Shown here: positions 1-6,851 of the stretch, piece after piece
Numbering within the stretch: the first letter of the stretch is position 1
Layout: each line of letters opens with the position of its first letter
NCBI RefSeq assembly: GCF_012044895.1
Contig: NZ_CP050695.1
Location: 2,634,501 to 2,698,500, forward strand
Origin: Aquisalimonas sp. 2447
GTDB lineage: Bacteria > Pseudomonadota > Gammaproteobacteria > Nitrococcales > Aquisalimonadaceae
DNA length: 64,000 nucleotides
Reading direction: 5' to 3'
Made by a program: the position numbers and the translations under genes
The notes under the pieces: generated by a model
The model's database searches: none
What the model saw: only the letters and a program-made list of their open reading frames with translations
Told to the model about the DNA's origin: nothing

Positions 1-216
1 AGCCCTGATGACCTCTTCGGGGAGGTCATCGAAATCCGCGGCCATCCTGATCTGCCCCTTGAGCCGGCCCGGCGTCCGCGCTCCACCACTGGCACGGTAG
101 GGCATCAGTTCCAGGTACGGTTTTCCAGCACGGGCGATCACCACGCGCTCGCCGCAGATCACGCGCTCACCGAGGCGGGACAGGGAGCTTTTCGCTTCGT
201 GCATGTTGACCTGCAT
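1..216 (-). CDS. Phd/YefM-type antitoxin, partial (3' end outside window)
   Basis: Seventy-two codons of a small antitoxin start at an ATG and run off the left edge. The N-terminus reads MQVNMHEAKSSLS, the usual opening of Phd/YefM antitoxins, whose N-terminal fold binds DNA and whose C-terminal tail neutralises a partner toxin. The segment is nearly the same as the complete antitoxin near 5.2-5.4 kb, so the toxin partner is probably a PIN protein just outside the window. The upstream DNA is also duplicated. Family assignment is firm; partner identity is inferred. Confidence 0.8.
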   Translation of the reverse strand, partial: MQVNMHEAKSSLSRLGERVICGERVVIARAGKPYLELMPYRASGGARTPGRLKGQIRMAADFDDLPEEVIRA

Positions 217-245
217 CGGGAACACCAGTGCTTAGCTAGATTAGC

Positions 246-259
246 CCGACTGTAGTCGG
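246..259. promoter_or_regulatory. Inverted repeat upstream of antitoxin, probable autoregulatory operator
   Basis: CCGACTGTAGTCGG is a perfect dyad with six-base arms, 30 bases upstream of the antitoxin start. Phd-family antitoxins commonly repress their own promoter through such sites. In the second copy (5428-5441) one arm carries a C-to-T change. The operator role is inferred. Confidence 0.45.
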
Positions 260-386
260 ACTAAGTCCGCATGGACAAGACAGCGCTCCGCGCATTCCGG
301 TACCGAGGATGCACGCTTGCGCAGGGCTCCAGTGAAATGGCATCGAATCTGATAAACTAAGTCGGAAAGACTAACTTGAGGACATT

Positions 387-644
387 ATGGAAACCGTCAA
401 CATCCACGAGGCCAAGACCAATCTCTCTCGGCTACTCGAGAAGGCAGCCCGGGGTGAGCCGTTCATCATCGCCAAGGCCGGGCGGCCCATTGCCCGCGTC
501 ACCGGCATCGGTGCGCCGGAGCCCTCCGCCACCCGGCGCCTGGGGTTCCTCCAGAACGAGGTGAAGGTACCCGACGATTTCGATCGCATGGGCGAACAGG
601 AGATCAGCGACCTGTTCGAGGGCTCGGATGATTCTGCTTCTTGA
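387..644 (+). CDS. Phd/YefM-family antitoxin
   Basis: This 85-residue protein begins METVNIHEAKTNLSRLLEKA, the standard DNA-binding N-terminus of Phd/YefM antitoxins, followed by the AGRPIARV strand pattern and an acidic C-terminal tail expected to wrap the toxin. TTGAGG lies five bases ahead of the ATG and supports this start. The gene overlaps the PIN-domain gene downstream by 17 bases, so the pair is almost certainly cotranscribed and translationally coupled. Autoregulation is expected from the family. Family confidence is high. Confidence 0.9.
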   Translation: METVNIHEAKTNLSRLLEKAARGEPFIIAKAGRPIARVTGIGAPEPSATRRLGFLQNEVKVPDDFDRMGEQEISDLFEGSDDSAS

Positions 645-1014
645 TACGCATCTCCTGCTCTGGGCTGCGGGCCAGCCCGACAGACTCTCACCCGCAGCCC
701 GGGATCTGATCACCGACGCGAGCAACGTGCTGTGGTTCAGTGCCGCCAGCATCTGGGAGGTGACCATCAAGCATGGGCTCGGACGCGACGACTTCCATGT
801 CGAACCGCATCTGCTACGTCGGGGCCTGCTGGAGAACGGCTACCGCGAACTGGCGATCACCGGTGCACACACCCTGGCAGTGAGCCACCTGCCGGCCATT
901 CATCGCGATCCGTTCGACCGCTTGCTGGTGGCGCAGGCGGAGAGCGAGGGCGTGTTGCTCCTGACAGCCGATGAGATCGTTGCGCGTTATCCCGGGCCGG
1001 TGCGGCGTGTTTAA
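628..1014 (+). CDS. PIN-domain toxin, VapC-like ribonuclease
   Basis: A 128-residue single-domain PIN protein. The acidic residues that coordinate metal in this nuclease fold are visible: Asp6 in LLLDTH, Glu44 in SIWEV, Asp94/Asp97 in HRDPFDRLL and Asp115 in LLTADE. VapC toxins cleave tRNA or rRNA when released from their antitoxin. The gene starts inside the end of the Phd-type antitoxin gene, giving a conventional antitoxin-toxin operon. Length and motif order are normal, so it looks intact. The RNA target cannot be read from the sequence. Confidence 0.92.
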   Translation: MILLLDTHLLLWAAGQPDRLSPAARDLITDASNVLWFSAASIWEVTIKHGLGRDDFHVEPHLLRRGLLENGYRELAITGAHTLAVSHLPAIHRDPFDRLLVAQAESEGVLLLTADEIVARYPGPVRRV

Positions 1015-1099
1015 TGCTGTTTCACACGGGTCGCCGCTCATTTCGGTACCGCGTTGGAGCGTACGAACGCACCGTCCGGGGCTGTCTCCTGCGGGAGAG

Positions 1100-1291
1100 C
1101 TACGCCGCATCGCTTCGCAACAATGGCCATGCTCCCTGCCTGGACGCCTCCAGAACCACGACTTCCACGATGGTCCCGTCGTCGGCATAGCTGATGTGGG
1201 TATGCCAATCCTGAGATGCTTCCCGGACAATGGGCTTGTCCGACAGGTGCAGGACGAGAATGTCATCGGCCGCGTCGTAAGTTGTGCGCAT
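1100..1291 (-). CDS. DUF2283 family small protein
   Basis: A 63-residue protein starting MRTTYDAADDILVLHLSDKP, with the alternating strand pattern of DUF2283 (a short beta-rich domain: Y-D-x-x-D-x-L...I-x-Y-A-D-D-G). The start is the ATG two bases after the stop of the upstream DUF4258 gene, so the two are coupled. DUF2283 proteins often sit beside DUF4258 or other small toxin-like genes and are suspected antitoxins, but no activity is established that I can name. The dense TA setting supports the same idea here. Function remains inferred. Confidence 0.75.
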   Translation of the reverse strand: MRTTYDAADDILVLHLSDKPIVREASQDWHTHISYADDGTIVEVVVLEASRQGAWPLLRSDAA

Positions 1292-1293
1292 GC

Positions 1294-1548
1294 TCAGTCC
1301 TCCCAACGGAAGTGGTGCATCACCGTTTTGACTATGAGCCGGTCTTCCAGCACAACGGCAGCACACACCAGGTTATAGTCGCGCCCGCGGAAAGACTTCG
1401 CAACCCAAAGCCGGCTCTCGTCCTTATGGCGAACTGCCCCCTCTGCCAAGAGCGCAAGGAGCATGACATCCGTAACGTTTCTTTGAGCCATGCGCTCTCT
1501 GGCGTGCCGGGTAACATCAACCGCTCTGTTAAACCTTCTGGAAAACAT
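1294..1548 (-). CDS. DUF4258 domain protein, toxin-like
   Basis: An 84-residue basic protein with the DUF4258 signature: a helix reading HARERMAQRNVT near residue 15 and the strand VLEDRLIVKTVM near the C-terminus. DUF4258 resembles small RelE/BrnT-like RNases in size and layout. It precedes the DUF2283 gene by two bases. The order (possible toxin first, possible antitoxin second) is the reverse of the Phd/PIN modules in this island. Nuclease activity is not shown by any single motif, so the toxin call is contextual. Confidence 0.75.
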   Translation of the reverse strand: MFSRRFNRAVDVTRHARERMAQRNVTDVMLLALLAEGAVRHKDESRLWVAKSFRGRDYNLVCAAVVLEDRLIVKTVMHHFRWED

Positions 1549-1605
1549 CCTTGTTCACGCTGCCAATGGGAAATCGGGTCTGCCGGTGAAACGCCTTCAG
1601 ATCGC

Positions 1606-2469
1606 TCAGTCCCTCTTCGTGTTGGACCGGACGAACGCTCCTTCCGGGGCGTGCTCGGGGCGGCGGTACATCACCAGGTCCCAGGGGTAATGGGAGGGGT
1701 AGCGGGACTCGGTGTCATCGGCGGGCCGCTCGACATCGAAACCTCGCCGTTCCAGCGCACTGTAAGCCGCCTCAACACCGTTGTCGGCGGCAGAACGCAG
1801 GTAGGTCTCCGCCTTCTCCATATTCGCGTGAAATCCGTGGAGTTGCCCGAGAATCAGGTCGGCCAGCGGGTAACCCATGGCGCTGGCCTCCTCCAGGAGC
1901 TGGAAGGCGGGCTCGTAGTCCCACTCTCGCCCGGGGCTGTAGCGCAGGTAATCGACGGCAGCGATGTAGCGGGCAAGCTCGGTCATCGCGACCGGATCAC
2001 CCATGGCAGCGGCGCGCTCGTAGGCGTCAACCATGGCTTGCTCGTCTTCATTTCGTTTGAATTCCATCCAGCCCAAAGCCGTCAGAGCCTTGGCACTGCC
2101 CTGCTCGGCGCCTTGGCGAAGAAACTCGTGGACCCTGTGCCGCAGCATCCCGGATCGATACTGGAGGCGGGCGGCGTAGAAGTACATGTCGGGGTGGGGG
2201 TCTTCAAGAGTCAGCACCGAGCGGCAGGTCGCCTGCTGCAAACGAATCCAGTCCCTGGCTTCGACACTGTCTTCAAGATCCGGGTACGCGCTGCAGAATT
2301 CCGCCCTTTCCTCAAAATCAAGGGTCTGTAGCACATCGTATAAATCGTCAACGCGGTCAGAGAACGGCCTTGCATCAGCTTCGGCAGCAACCCCCATACC
2401 TGGGCCGAGGGCAGCAATCACGAATGCGAGAAGGCCAGGCCACCCCAGCCGCGAACACGTCGATGTCAT
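1606..2469 (-). CDS. Exported Sel1-repeat protein, candidate T6SS immunity protein
   Basis: This 287-residue protein has a signal peptide at residues 1-30 (hydrophobic core LLAFVIAALGPGMGVAAEA) followed by Sel1/TPR-like helical repeats, for example the units near EFLRQGAEQGSAKALTALGW and DAYERAAAMGDPVAMTELA. The chosen ATG overlaps the stop of the upstream gene by four bases, indicating coupling. Periplasmic Sel1-repeat proteins are known as immunity partners of several type VI effectors. Here it is the last gene of an hcp-unknown-Sel1 group, which suggests protection against the middle protein. The repeat and export calls are visible; the immunity role is inference. Confidence 0.75.
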   Translation of the reverse strand: MTSTCSRLGWPGLLAFVIAALGPGMGVAAEADARPFSDRVDDLYDVLQTLDFEERAEFCSAYPDLEDSVEARDWIRLQQATCRSVLTLEDPHPDMYFYAARLQYRSGMLRHRVHEFLRQGAEQGSAKALTALGWMEFKRNEDEQAMVDAYERAAAMGDPVAMTELARYIAAVDYLRYSPGREWDYEPAFQLLEEASAMGYPLADLILGQLHGFHANMEKAETYLRSAADNGVEAAYSALERRGFDVERPADDTESRYPSHYPWDLVMYRRPEHAPEGAFVRSNTKRD

Positions 2470-3188
2470 AACTCCAGCGCATCCTGCCATTGTTTGCATA
2501 GCTCCTTATCCAGATACACGAAGACGCCATCCTGGCGCCTTATAGCTGCCTTGACCGTTTCCAGACGCCCGATCGCCTTGGCACCAAGATCCTGAATGTG
2601 ATCGCCCTTCTCCCTGGTCAGTTCTCGCTCGCGCTCCTGATCTTCCGCCTGGTTCTGGAAACCATGCGCGCGTAGCATCGACAGCCTTGCAGCAAGATCT
2701 CGGGATTTCTCCGGGTTGGGAACACGGATTCGAGATCGGCGTTTACCTCGAACATAGCTTTCGTGACCCAACTGCTCGCTCGCTTGCCGCTGAGATTCTT
2801 CCAGATCCGCCTCGATGCGCATGACCACCTCGCTCTCAAGCGTCGCGGACACCTCGGCCAATTCGCGGATTTCATCAATAAGACGCTCCAGCTCCTGGAT
2901 CTCGGGCAACCGGAAATAGCGGTTGCACGTGACGAACGCGTCGCTGCGACCAGGTTCGTGCCCATGCTCTTCAAAGTTTCGACGAACATCCCGATAGGCT
3001 TCGAAATAATCGCTGGTCACTTCGTCCAGCGTCTTCATTGCCTCGAGCCGGTAATCCAGCGCGGACGCCGAGCGACCGAAATTCTCCGCCAGCGCCGGCT
3101 CGACTGCCTCCTCTACGATTTTCCCGACAATCCACCGAATCGCCTTCGCGATCGGTGACGCTGCTGCTTCCGTGCGTGCCACAGCCAT
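2466..3188 (-). CDS. Uncharacterised helical protein next to orphan hcp, candidate T6SS cargo
   Basis: I do not recognise a family in this 240-residue protein. It is largely alpha-helical and charged, with coiled-coil-like stretches around residues 100-145 and 180-215, no signal peptide and no clear transmembrane segment. There is a weakly hydrophobic amphipathic stretch near residues 12-35. It lies 15 bases downstream of an Hcp gene and its stop overlaps the start of an exported Sel1-repeat protein. Hcp, effector, immunity is a recurrent order in type VI auxiliary islands, so an effector or effector adaptor is the leading guess. No catalytic motif is visible. Confidence 0.55.
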   Translation of the reverse strand: MAVARTEAAASPIAKAIRWIVGKIVEEAVEPALAENFGRSASALDYRLEAMKTLDEVTSDYFEAYRDVRRNFEEHGHEPGRSDAFVTCNRYFRLPEIQELERLIDEIRELAEVSATLESEVVMRIEADLEESQRQASEQLGHESYVRGKRRSRIRVPNPEKSRDLAARLSMLRAHGFQNQAEDQERERELTREKGDHIQDLGAKAIGRLETVKAAIRRQDGVFVYLDKELCKQWQDALEL

Positions 3189-3203
3189 GGCTTCTCTCCT
3201 TCC

Positions 3204-3692
3204 TCACGAGCGACGATTACGCGTGCTGTCGAATCCCACCACCACCGGCGCCACGGCATTGCCATCGGCGTCCTGGCCCACGTATTTCATCTCCACCGCC
3301 GTGAAGCTGAGGCGCAACGTCTCCAGCGGACAGGCGTTGCCCCGGCCACGGGCGCGTACGGTGTACTCGCTCAGCAATGCGTTGTGGAGAACGTATTCGG
3401 CGTAGGGTTCGGCCCCGTTACCATGACCGGTGCGGGTGAACCGCAGGGTGACGGTCTGCCCGCGGCCGCAGCAGGCGCCGAGGACCAGGGCAGGGGTCGC
3501 GCGGTCGGAGGGCCGGCGCACCGTGAGTTGATGGAATTCCGTGTTGCTGGCTTCCCGCTGGCCTCGTCGGCCCGAGGGCGAGGCAAGTTGCCGCTGCACG
3601 CCCCACTCGATGGTCTCGACGGGCAACCAGCCGGCGTGTCCGGCGTCGGCGACAGACCCCTGGACGTTGGGCATGGCCATGAAAATGGACAT
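3204..3692 (-). CDS. hcp: Hcp-family type VI secretion tube protein (orphan copy)
   Basis: A 162-residue Hcp (TssD) homologue, the same length as the Hcp at the end of the main type VI cluster. Shared landmarks include the MSIFM start, W-G-V-x-R near residue 33, ACCGRG near residue 73, the LHNALLSEY strand, and ETLRLSFTAVEMKY before the C-terminal GFDS. Hcp hexamers stack into the tube ejected by the contractile sheath and carry small cargo in the lumen. This copy lies 34 kb from the cluster and leads a three-gene group, so it probably delivers the products encoded after it. The ATG giving MSIFM was chosen over upstream starts by homology. Confidence 0.88.
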   Translation of the reverse strand: MSIFMAMPNVQGSVADAGHAGWLPVETIEWGVQRQLASPSGRRGQREASNTEFHQLTVRRPSDRATPALVLGACCGRGQTVTLRFTRTGHGNGAEPYAEYVLHNALLSEYTVRARGRGNACPLETLRLSFTAVEMKYVGQDADGNAVAPVVVGFDSTRNRRS

Positions 3693-3829
3693 TGTTCCGC
3701 TCTCCCTGCTGAACATGTGGGCTGAACCAGAAACTGTGGAGAGGGAGAAGGAACACGCTGCGTGGATCACGTTCCCTGTGCCGGGGTGGAGCCCGGGGTT
3801 GCCCTCTCCGTGGGCAGTTGCTGGTTGGT

Positions 3830-4258
3830 TCAGGAGAGAAATTTAGGTGATGGCGGGCCTGGGTGCAAGGGGAGGGACTGCCCTGGCCGGTGCATTAAGA
3901 TGCACCCTGCGAGTCGCGACTTACGTCGCTCCCACGCCTGGTAGCTGTGCACGGCGACATTGCGAAAACCAACTGCTGCTCGCATGCGGTCCCGCAATCC
4001 GGCGTCGATGATGCCTTCGGCACACAGCAGGTCGAACGCTTCCCCCATGGTCTGCGGTGCAGGCTGGCTGGTGTCGGATAGAACATGTGCGGCCATATCC
4101 ACGCATAGCTGCACGGCCCGTGTGAGATTCACGCTGAGGATGTCCTGCCGGTCTAGATCCTCGCGGAGTGCGTTCGCGGACGCCGCCCGACGCTCTTCAA
4201 TACGCCGGACGCACCAACGCAGCGCTTCTAGCTTTTCCGCCAGGATTACCGGGTCCAT
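3830..4258 (-). CDS. hepT: HepT-type toxin (DUF86/HEPN), C-terminus replaced by repeat-derived sequence
   Basis: The first 110 residues are HepT-like: a four-helix HEPN fold with the R-x4-6-H motif as RNVAVHSY (Arg99, Asn100, His104, Tyr106). HepT proteins act as RNases or as targets of the AMPylating MNT partner. The gene overlaps the MNT gene upstream by 13 bases. After residue 110 the frame enters a REP-C palindrome and then a REP-A palindrome, giving an unrelated tail of about 32 residues (RRKSRLAGCILMHRPG and onward) where family members normally have a final helix. The catalytic motif survives, but the fold may be impaired. Confidence 0.8.
   Translation of the reverse strand: MDPVILAEKLEALRWCVRRIEERRAASANALREDLDRQDILSVNLTRAVQLCVDMAAHVLSDTSQPAPQTMGEAFDLLCAEGIIDAGLRDRMRAAVGFRNVAVHSYQAWERRKSRLAGCILMHRPGQSLPLHPGPPSPKFLS
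3889..3906. repeat. REP-A palindrome inside 3' end of HepT gene
   Basis: GGTGCATTAAGATGCACC is a one-base variant of the REP-A hairpin found at many places in the window. It is translated as part of the altered HepT tail. Confidence 0.8.
3913..3935. repeat. REP-C type palindrome in HepT coding sequence
   Basis: The sequence gtcgcgacttacgtcgctcc and its neighbours match the GTCGCGACTGACGTCGCTCCC element seen at 6784 and 26072. It marks the point where the HepT reading frame leaves its conserved region. Confidence 0.7.
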
Positions 4259-4653
4259 GCGTCGCGGCGCTCTTTGAGAATACGTTGACGGTAGGGCAGG
4301 AAATCCTCGGTATCGACCAGCAGACGTGAGACAAGGCCGTCGTAGGCGCGGCGATCCCGACATAACAGGCGAGTTCCATGGCGCAGCGCTTCCCGGAGCA
4401 CGGGAACGCCCGCGGTGCGGAGGTCGACCAAGTCCACGGGGCGCCCGGTGCATTGGCCCAGGTCATGAATCAACGCCCGACGCCTGTCGGCGGAAAGCGG
4501 GCGGGCACACAGCACGCCGACATCGAGATCACTCTCGGGGGTGGCGGTCCCGTTGACCATGGACCCGAACGCGATTCCCACGAGGATATCCTCGTCTTCG
4601 GCAAGCCGCTGGCCGACAGAGTGCAACTCCGGATTCTGGGGCGCCGTCTCCAT
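4246..4653 (-). CDS. mntA: MNT-type nucleotidyltransferase antitoxin
   Basis: A 135-residue minimal nucleotidyltransferase with the signature GS-x10-D-x-D: Gly30-Ser31 in AFGSMVNG, then Asp42 and Asp44 in ESDLDVGV, and a further acidic strand PVDLVDL. MNT antitoxins of the MntA/HepT class inactivate HepT by adding AMP to its HEPN tyrosine. The 13-base overlap with the HepT gene supports a joint operon. The protein looks intact, in contrast to its altered toxin partner. Confidence 0.88.
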   Translation of the reverse strand: METAPQNPELHSVGQRLAEDEDILVGIAFGSMVNGTATPESDLDVGVLCARPLSADRRRALIHDLGQCTGRPVDLVDLRTAGVPVLREALRHGTRLLCRDRRAYDGLVSRLLVDTEDFLPYRQRILKERRDAWTR

Positions 4654-4706
4654 CCTTTTACTTTAACAGTTTCGGGCAATTACGGCCGCTCGGCGCCGTG
4701 GCTGTT

Positions 4707-4728
4707 GTGGGAGCGGCTTTAGCCGCGA
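4707..4728. repeat. REP-like palindrome, gtgggagcggct type
   Basis: GTGGGAGCGGCTTTAGCCGC and the next two bases form a hairpin with GCGGCT/AGCCGC arms. A near-identical copy lies at 6830-6851. This is the common gammaproteobacterial GTGGGAGCGGC REP form. It occupies the gap between the MNT gene and the next PIN toxin. Confidence 0.75.
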
Positions 4729-4778
4729 TGTACGGGCACTCTCCACGCGTCGCGGAGCCGCGACTGAGAATGTCCCTG

Positions 4779-5165
4779 CTATCGCGCGGCTGTCAGCGTG
4801 CGCACGCCGTACTTGGGGATGGTAGTATCTGCAGTCACGAGCACCAGCCCTTCGGCCTGTGCCTGCGCCACGAGCATGCGGTCGAAGGGGTCGGCATGGT
4901 GCGGTGGCAAGGCGCCTGCTTGTTCACCATGAAAGAAGCTGATCGGCAGCAGCTGGAAACCTTCCTCTTCGATGATGGTTTCCAGGTCGTCCGGGGCCTC
5001 GAGTTTGCCCAGGGCCTTCTTTATTGAAATTTCCCAGCCCGAGGCAGCGCTGACGTACACCTCGTGCCGGGCATCCGACAGGATCTCGCGTGCGTGCTGG
5101 CCCAGCGACGGGGCATCCGCCAGCCACCAGAGCAGCACGTGTGTATCGAGCAGGAGCCTTCTCAT
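4779..5165 (-). CDS. PIN-domain toxin, VapC-like ribonuclease
   Basis: A 128-residue PIN protein related to the one at 628-1014 (shared LLDTHxLLW, SAASxWEISIK and ADPFDRMLVAQAxAEG). Metal-binding acidic residues are Asp7, Glu45, Asp92/Asp95 and Asp113. Its start codon overlaps the stop of the Phd-type antitoxin by four bases, the classic coupled arrangement. It is full length and likely functional. The RNA target is unknown. Confidence 0.92.
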   Translation of the reverse strand: MRRLLLDTHVLLWWLADAPSLGQHAREILSDARHEVYVSAASGWEISIKKALGKLEAPDDLETIIEEEGFQLLPISFFHGEQAGALPPHHADPFDRMLVAQAQAEGLVLVTADTTIPKYGVRTLTAAR

Positions 5166-5398
5166 TCGGCCTCGCCGGAGAATGCCCTGATGACCTCCTC
5201 CGGGAGGTCATCGAAATCCGCGGCCATCCGGATCTGACCCTTAAGCCGGCCGGGCGTCCGCGTTCCACCACTGGCGCGGTAGGGCATCAGTTCCAGGTAC
5301 GGTTTTCCGGCACGGGCGATCACCACGCGTTCGCCGCGGATCACGCGTTCACCGAGGCGGGACAGGGAGCTTTTCGCTTCGTGCATGTTGACTTGCAT
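5162..5398 (-). CDS. Phd/YefM-family antitoxin
   Basis: A 78-residue antitoxin starting MQVNMHEAKSSLSRLGERV, with AGKPYLELMPY in the core and an acidic toxin-binding tail. The ATG was preferred to a GTG three codons upstream because it gives the family start and matches the duplicated copy at 1-216. It precedes and overlaps the PIN toxin gene. The matching dyad upstream suggests autoregulation. Confidence 0.9.
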   Translation of the reverse strand: MQVNMHEAKSSLSRLGERVIRGERVVIARAGKPYLELMPYRASGGTRTPGRLKGQIRMAADFDDLPEEVIRAFSGEAE

Positions 5399-5472
5399 CG
5401 GGCACACCAGTGATTAGCTAGATTAGCCCGATTGTAGTCGGAGTGAGTCAGCACGGACAAGACAGCGCTCCG
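5183..5472. repeat. Direct repeat copy 2 (antitoxin plus promoter)
   Basis: Gap-free counterpart of 1-290 in the same orientation. It contains most of the antitoxin gene and its leader, and ends at the same cagcgctccg boundary. Substitutions between the copies show the duplication is not recent. Confidence 0.85.
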
Positions 5473-5514
5473 GGCCGGTGCGGCATATCCGGCCGCGCGG
5501 CCCCGTGGCTGTGA

Positions 5515-5976
5515 TCACCGCGCATCGCTGGAGCGGCGGACGGGCTGTAGGCCCATTTCGTGACACCACTCTTCCAGAGCGTCCTTGAGTATTCGGTCCT
5601 CGTACTGGTTCCAGGCTGTCAGGAGATCCCGTTCGTCCAGCAGCGCCCTGAATCGACGGAAAGCCCCCTTGCGCGCGAAATACCGCTCGACTTCGGTCAC
5701 GTCGTCCTCGGACAAATGCTGGTACGCGAAACGCAGGGCCAGGGGTTTCCCGGTGATCATGAGATCGCTTTTCTCCGGGACAGCGATGTAGTCGTCGGAG
5801 TCGTCGGCCTCTTCCAGGCTCGGCCAGGCTTCGCCTCGAACTTCATCATCCATCGCTTCGCCATACCAGCCGATTTCGCCGGTCGCGCGATGAACGAACG
5901 CGGCGGCATCGAAGGCAATACCGTCACTGACGTATTCGACAGAGGATGCAAGGTCGTCGAGATCGACTTCGGTCAT
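5515..5976 (-). CDS. UPF0158 family protein
   Basis: A 153-residue acidic protein matching the UPF0158 pattern: an N-terminal strand region with AFVHRATGEIGW, then a helical half with RFAYQHLSEDD, GAFRRFRALLDE and W-x-x-Y-E-D-R. The start MTEVDLDDL follows AGGATC seven bases upstream. No biochemical role is established for the family. It stands alone between TA modules on the same strand, and its size and setting would allow a role in regulation or immunity, but nothing in the sequence proves one. Confidence 0.75.
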   Translation of the reverse strand: MTEVDLDDLASSVEYVSDGIAFDAAAFVHRATGEIGWYGEAMDDEVRGEAWPSLEEADDSDDYIAVPEKSDLMITGKPLALRFAYQHLSEDDVTEVERYFARKGAFRRFRALLDERDLLTAWNQYEDRILKDALEEWCHEMGLQPVRRSSDAR

Positions 5977-6069
5977 GGGGATCCTCCAGTTCGTCGATTC
6001 GGTCTGTCTGCCTCGCATCCGTACTCAGCGGAAAGTCGCATGGCATTGGCACATGACAACTTTCGTAAT

Positions 6070-6414
6070 CTACTTGTTCGCCAACAGGCTCTCCAGTGTA
6101 TCGATCAAGTCGGGGATATCCCGGCGCACCGTTTCATACAGTAGTTCGTGATCAATATCACCGTACTCATGCGCGAGAACGTTCCGCTGCCCAATAATAC
6201 GGCGCCAAGGAATCTCTGGCGTTTTCTCCATCCGCGCCAGCGATACCCGCGTGGCAGCTTCCCCCAGGATCTCCAGATTTCGCTCTGTTGCTCTCAGGAG
6301 CATCCTGTTGCTGAGAAACTCGCGGCGGGAGGCATTCGCGTTCATTTCAACCAGCTCTCGCGAGACCTCGAGCATGTCCCAGAGATAGGCCGGATCACGA
6401 TCCTCATGCCGCAT
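6070..6414 (-). CDS. hepT: HepT-type toxin (DUF86/HEPN)
   Basis: A complete 114-residue HepT-like protein. The HEPN motif is QRNVLAHEY (Arg77, Asn78, His82, Tyr84), with the Tyr available for AMPylation by the partner. The conserved helix RATERNLEILGEAATRVS is present. It overlaps the MNT gene upstream by 11 bases. It is the intact comparison for the altered HepT near 3.8-4.3 kb. The family call is strong; RNase activity follows from the family. Confidence 0.9.
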   Translation of the reverse strand: MRHEDRDPAYLWDMLEVSRELVEMNANASRREFLSNRMLLRATERNLEILGEAATRVSLARMEKTPEIPWRRIIGQRNVLAHEYGDIDHELLYETVRRDIPDLIDTLESLLANK

Positions 6415-6748
6415 AAAGCTCTCGCTTTTCCCTTTCGATAGCCTTCCGCCGATAGGGGTTGCGCAGGATGCTTGGGGTTGTCAGATCGACGTCCCTTCCC
6501 CCGAACAGTCGCATGAATGCGTCTCGTGCCTCTGCCAAATCCCCGAGGGACGGCTGGACATTCATGCTGTATTCAATCATGAGATCAACATCGCTGTCCG
6601 GTCTCATTTCCCCACGCGCCGCTGACCCGAAAACGGTCAGCCGCTTGATGCCGTATTGGCTGCAAACGTCTTCGATGTCCCTTTCGGAAACACCCAACTG
6701 CCGGAGCAATGTCGACTTGGACAAGGCTGGTTGATCATCGGCGTTCAT
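6404..6748 (-). CDS. mntA: MNT-type nucleotidyltransferase antitoxin
   Basis: A 114-residue protein with a short helical N-terminus and the minimal nucleotidyltransferase core FGSAARGE, then DSDVDLMIEY: Gly41-Ser42, Asp53, Asp55, with the third acidic residue in GRDVDLTTP. It is the first gene of an MNT/HepT operon and is expected to neutralise HepT by nucleotidylation. Confidence 0.9.
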   Translation of the reverse strand: MNADDQPALSKSTLLRQLGVSERDIEDVCSQYGIKRLTVFGSAARGEMRPDSDVDLMIEYSMNVQPSLGDLAEARDAFMRLFGGRDVDLTTPSILRNPYRRKAIEREKRELYAA

Positions 6749-6783
6749 ATGTGAAGTCTACTCGTCTCGACTGAGAACGTACT

Positions 6784-6851
6784 AGTCGCGACTGACGTCG
6801 CTCCCGCAATGGGAGCGGTGATTGTGGGTGTGGGAGCGGCTTCAGCCGCGA
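6784..6851. repeat. REP-C element followed by gtgggagcggct palindrome
   Basis: Two hairpin units lie side by side: a GTCGCGACTGACGTCGCTCCC unit and GTGGGAGCGGCTTCAGCCGC. Both recur elsewhere in the window (26072-26144 and 4707-4728). They fill the gap between the MNT gene and the 3' end of the metallo-beta-lactamase gene, slightly overlapping the latter. Confidence 0.75.

Larger units (their letters stand above)
1..290. repeat. Direct repeat copy 1 (antitoxin plus promoter)
   Basis: This stretch aligns without gaps to 5183-5472, with scattered substitutions. Similarity stops abruptly after cagcgctccg in both copies. It covers most of the antitoxin gene and its upstream region. The copies are in the same orientation about 5.2 kb apart, so recombination between them could delete or amplify everything in between. 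Confidence 0.85.
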
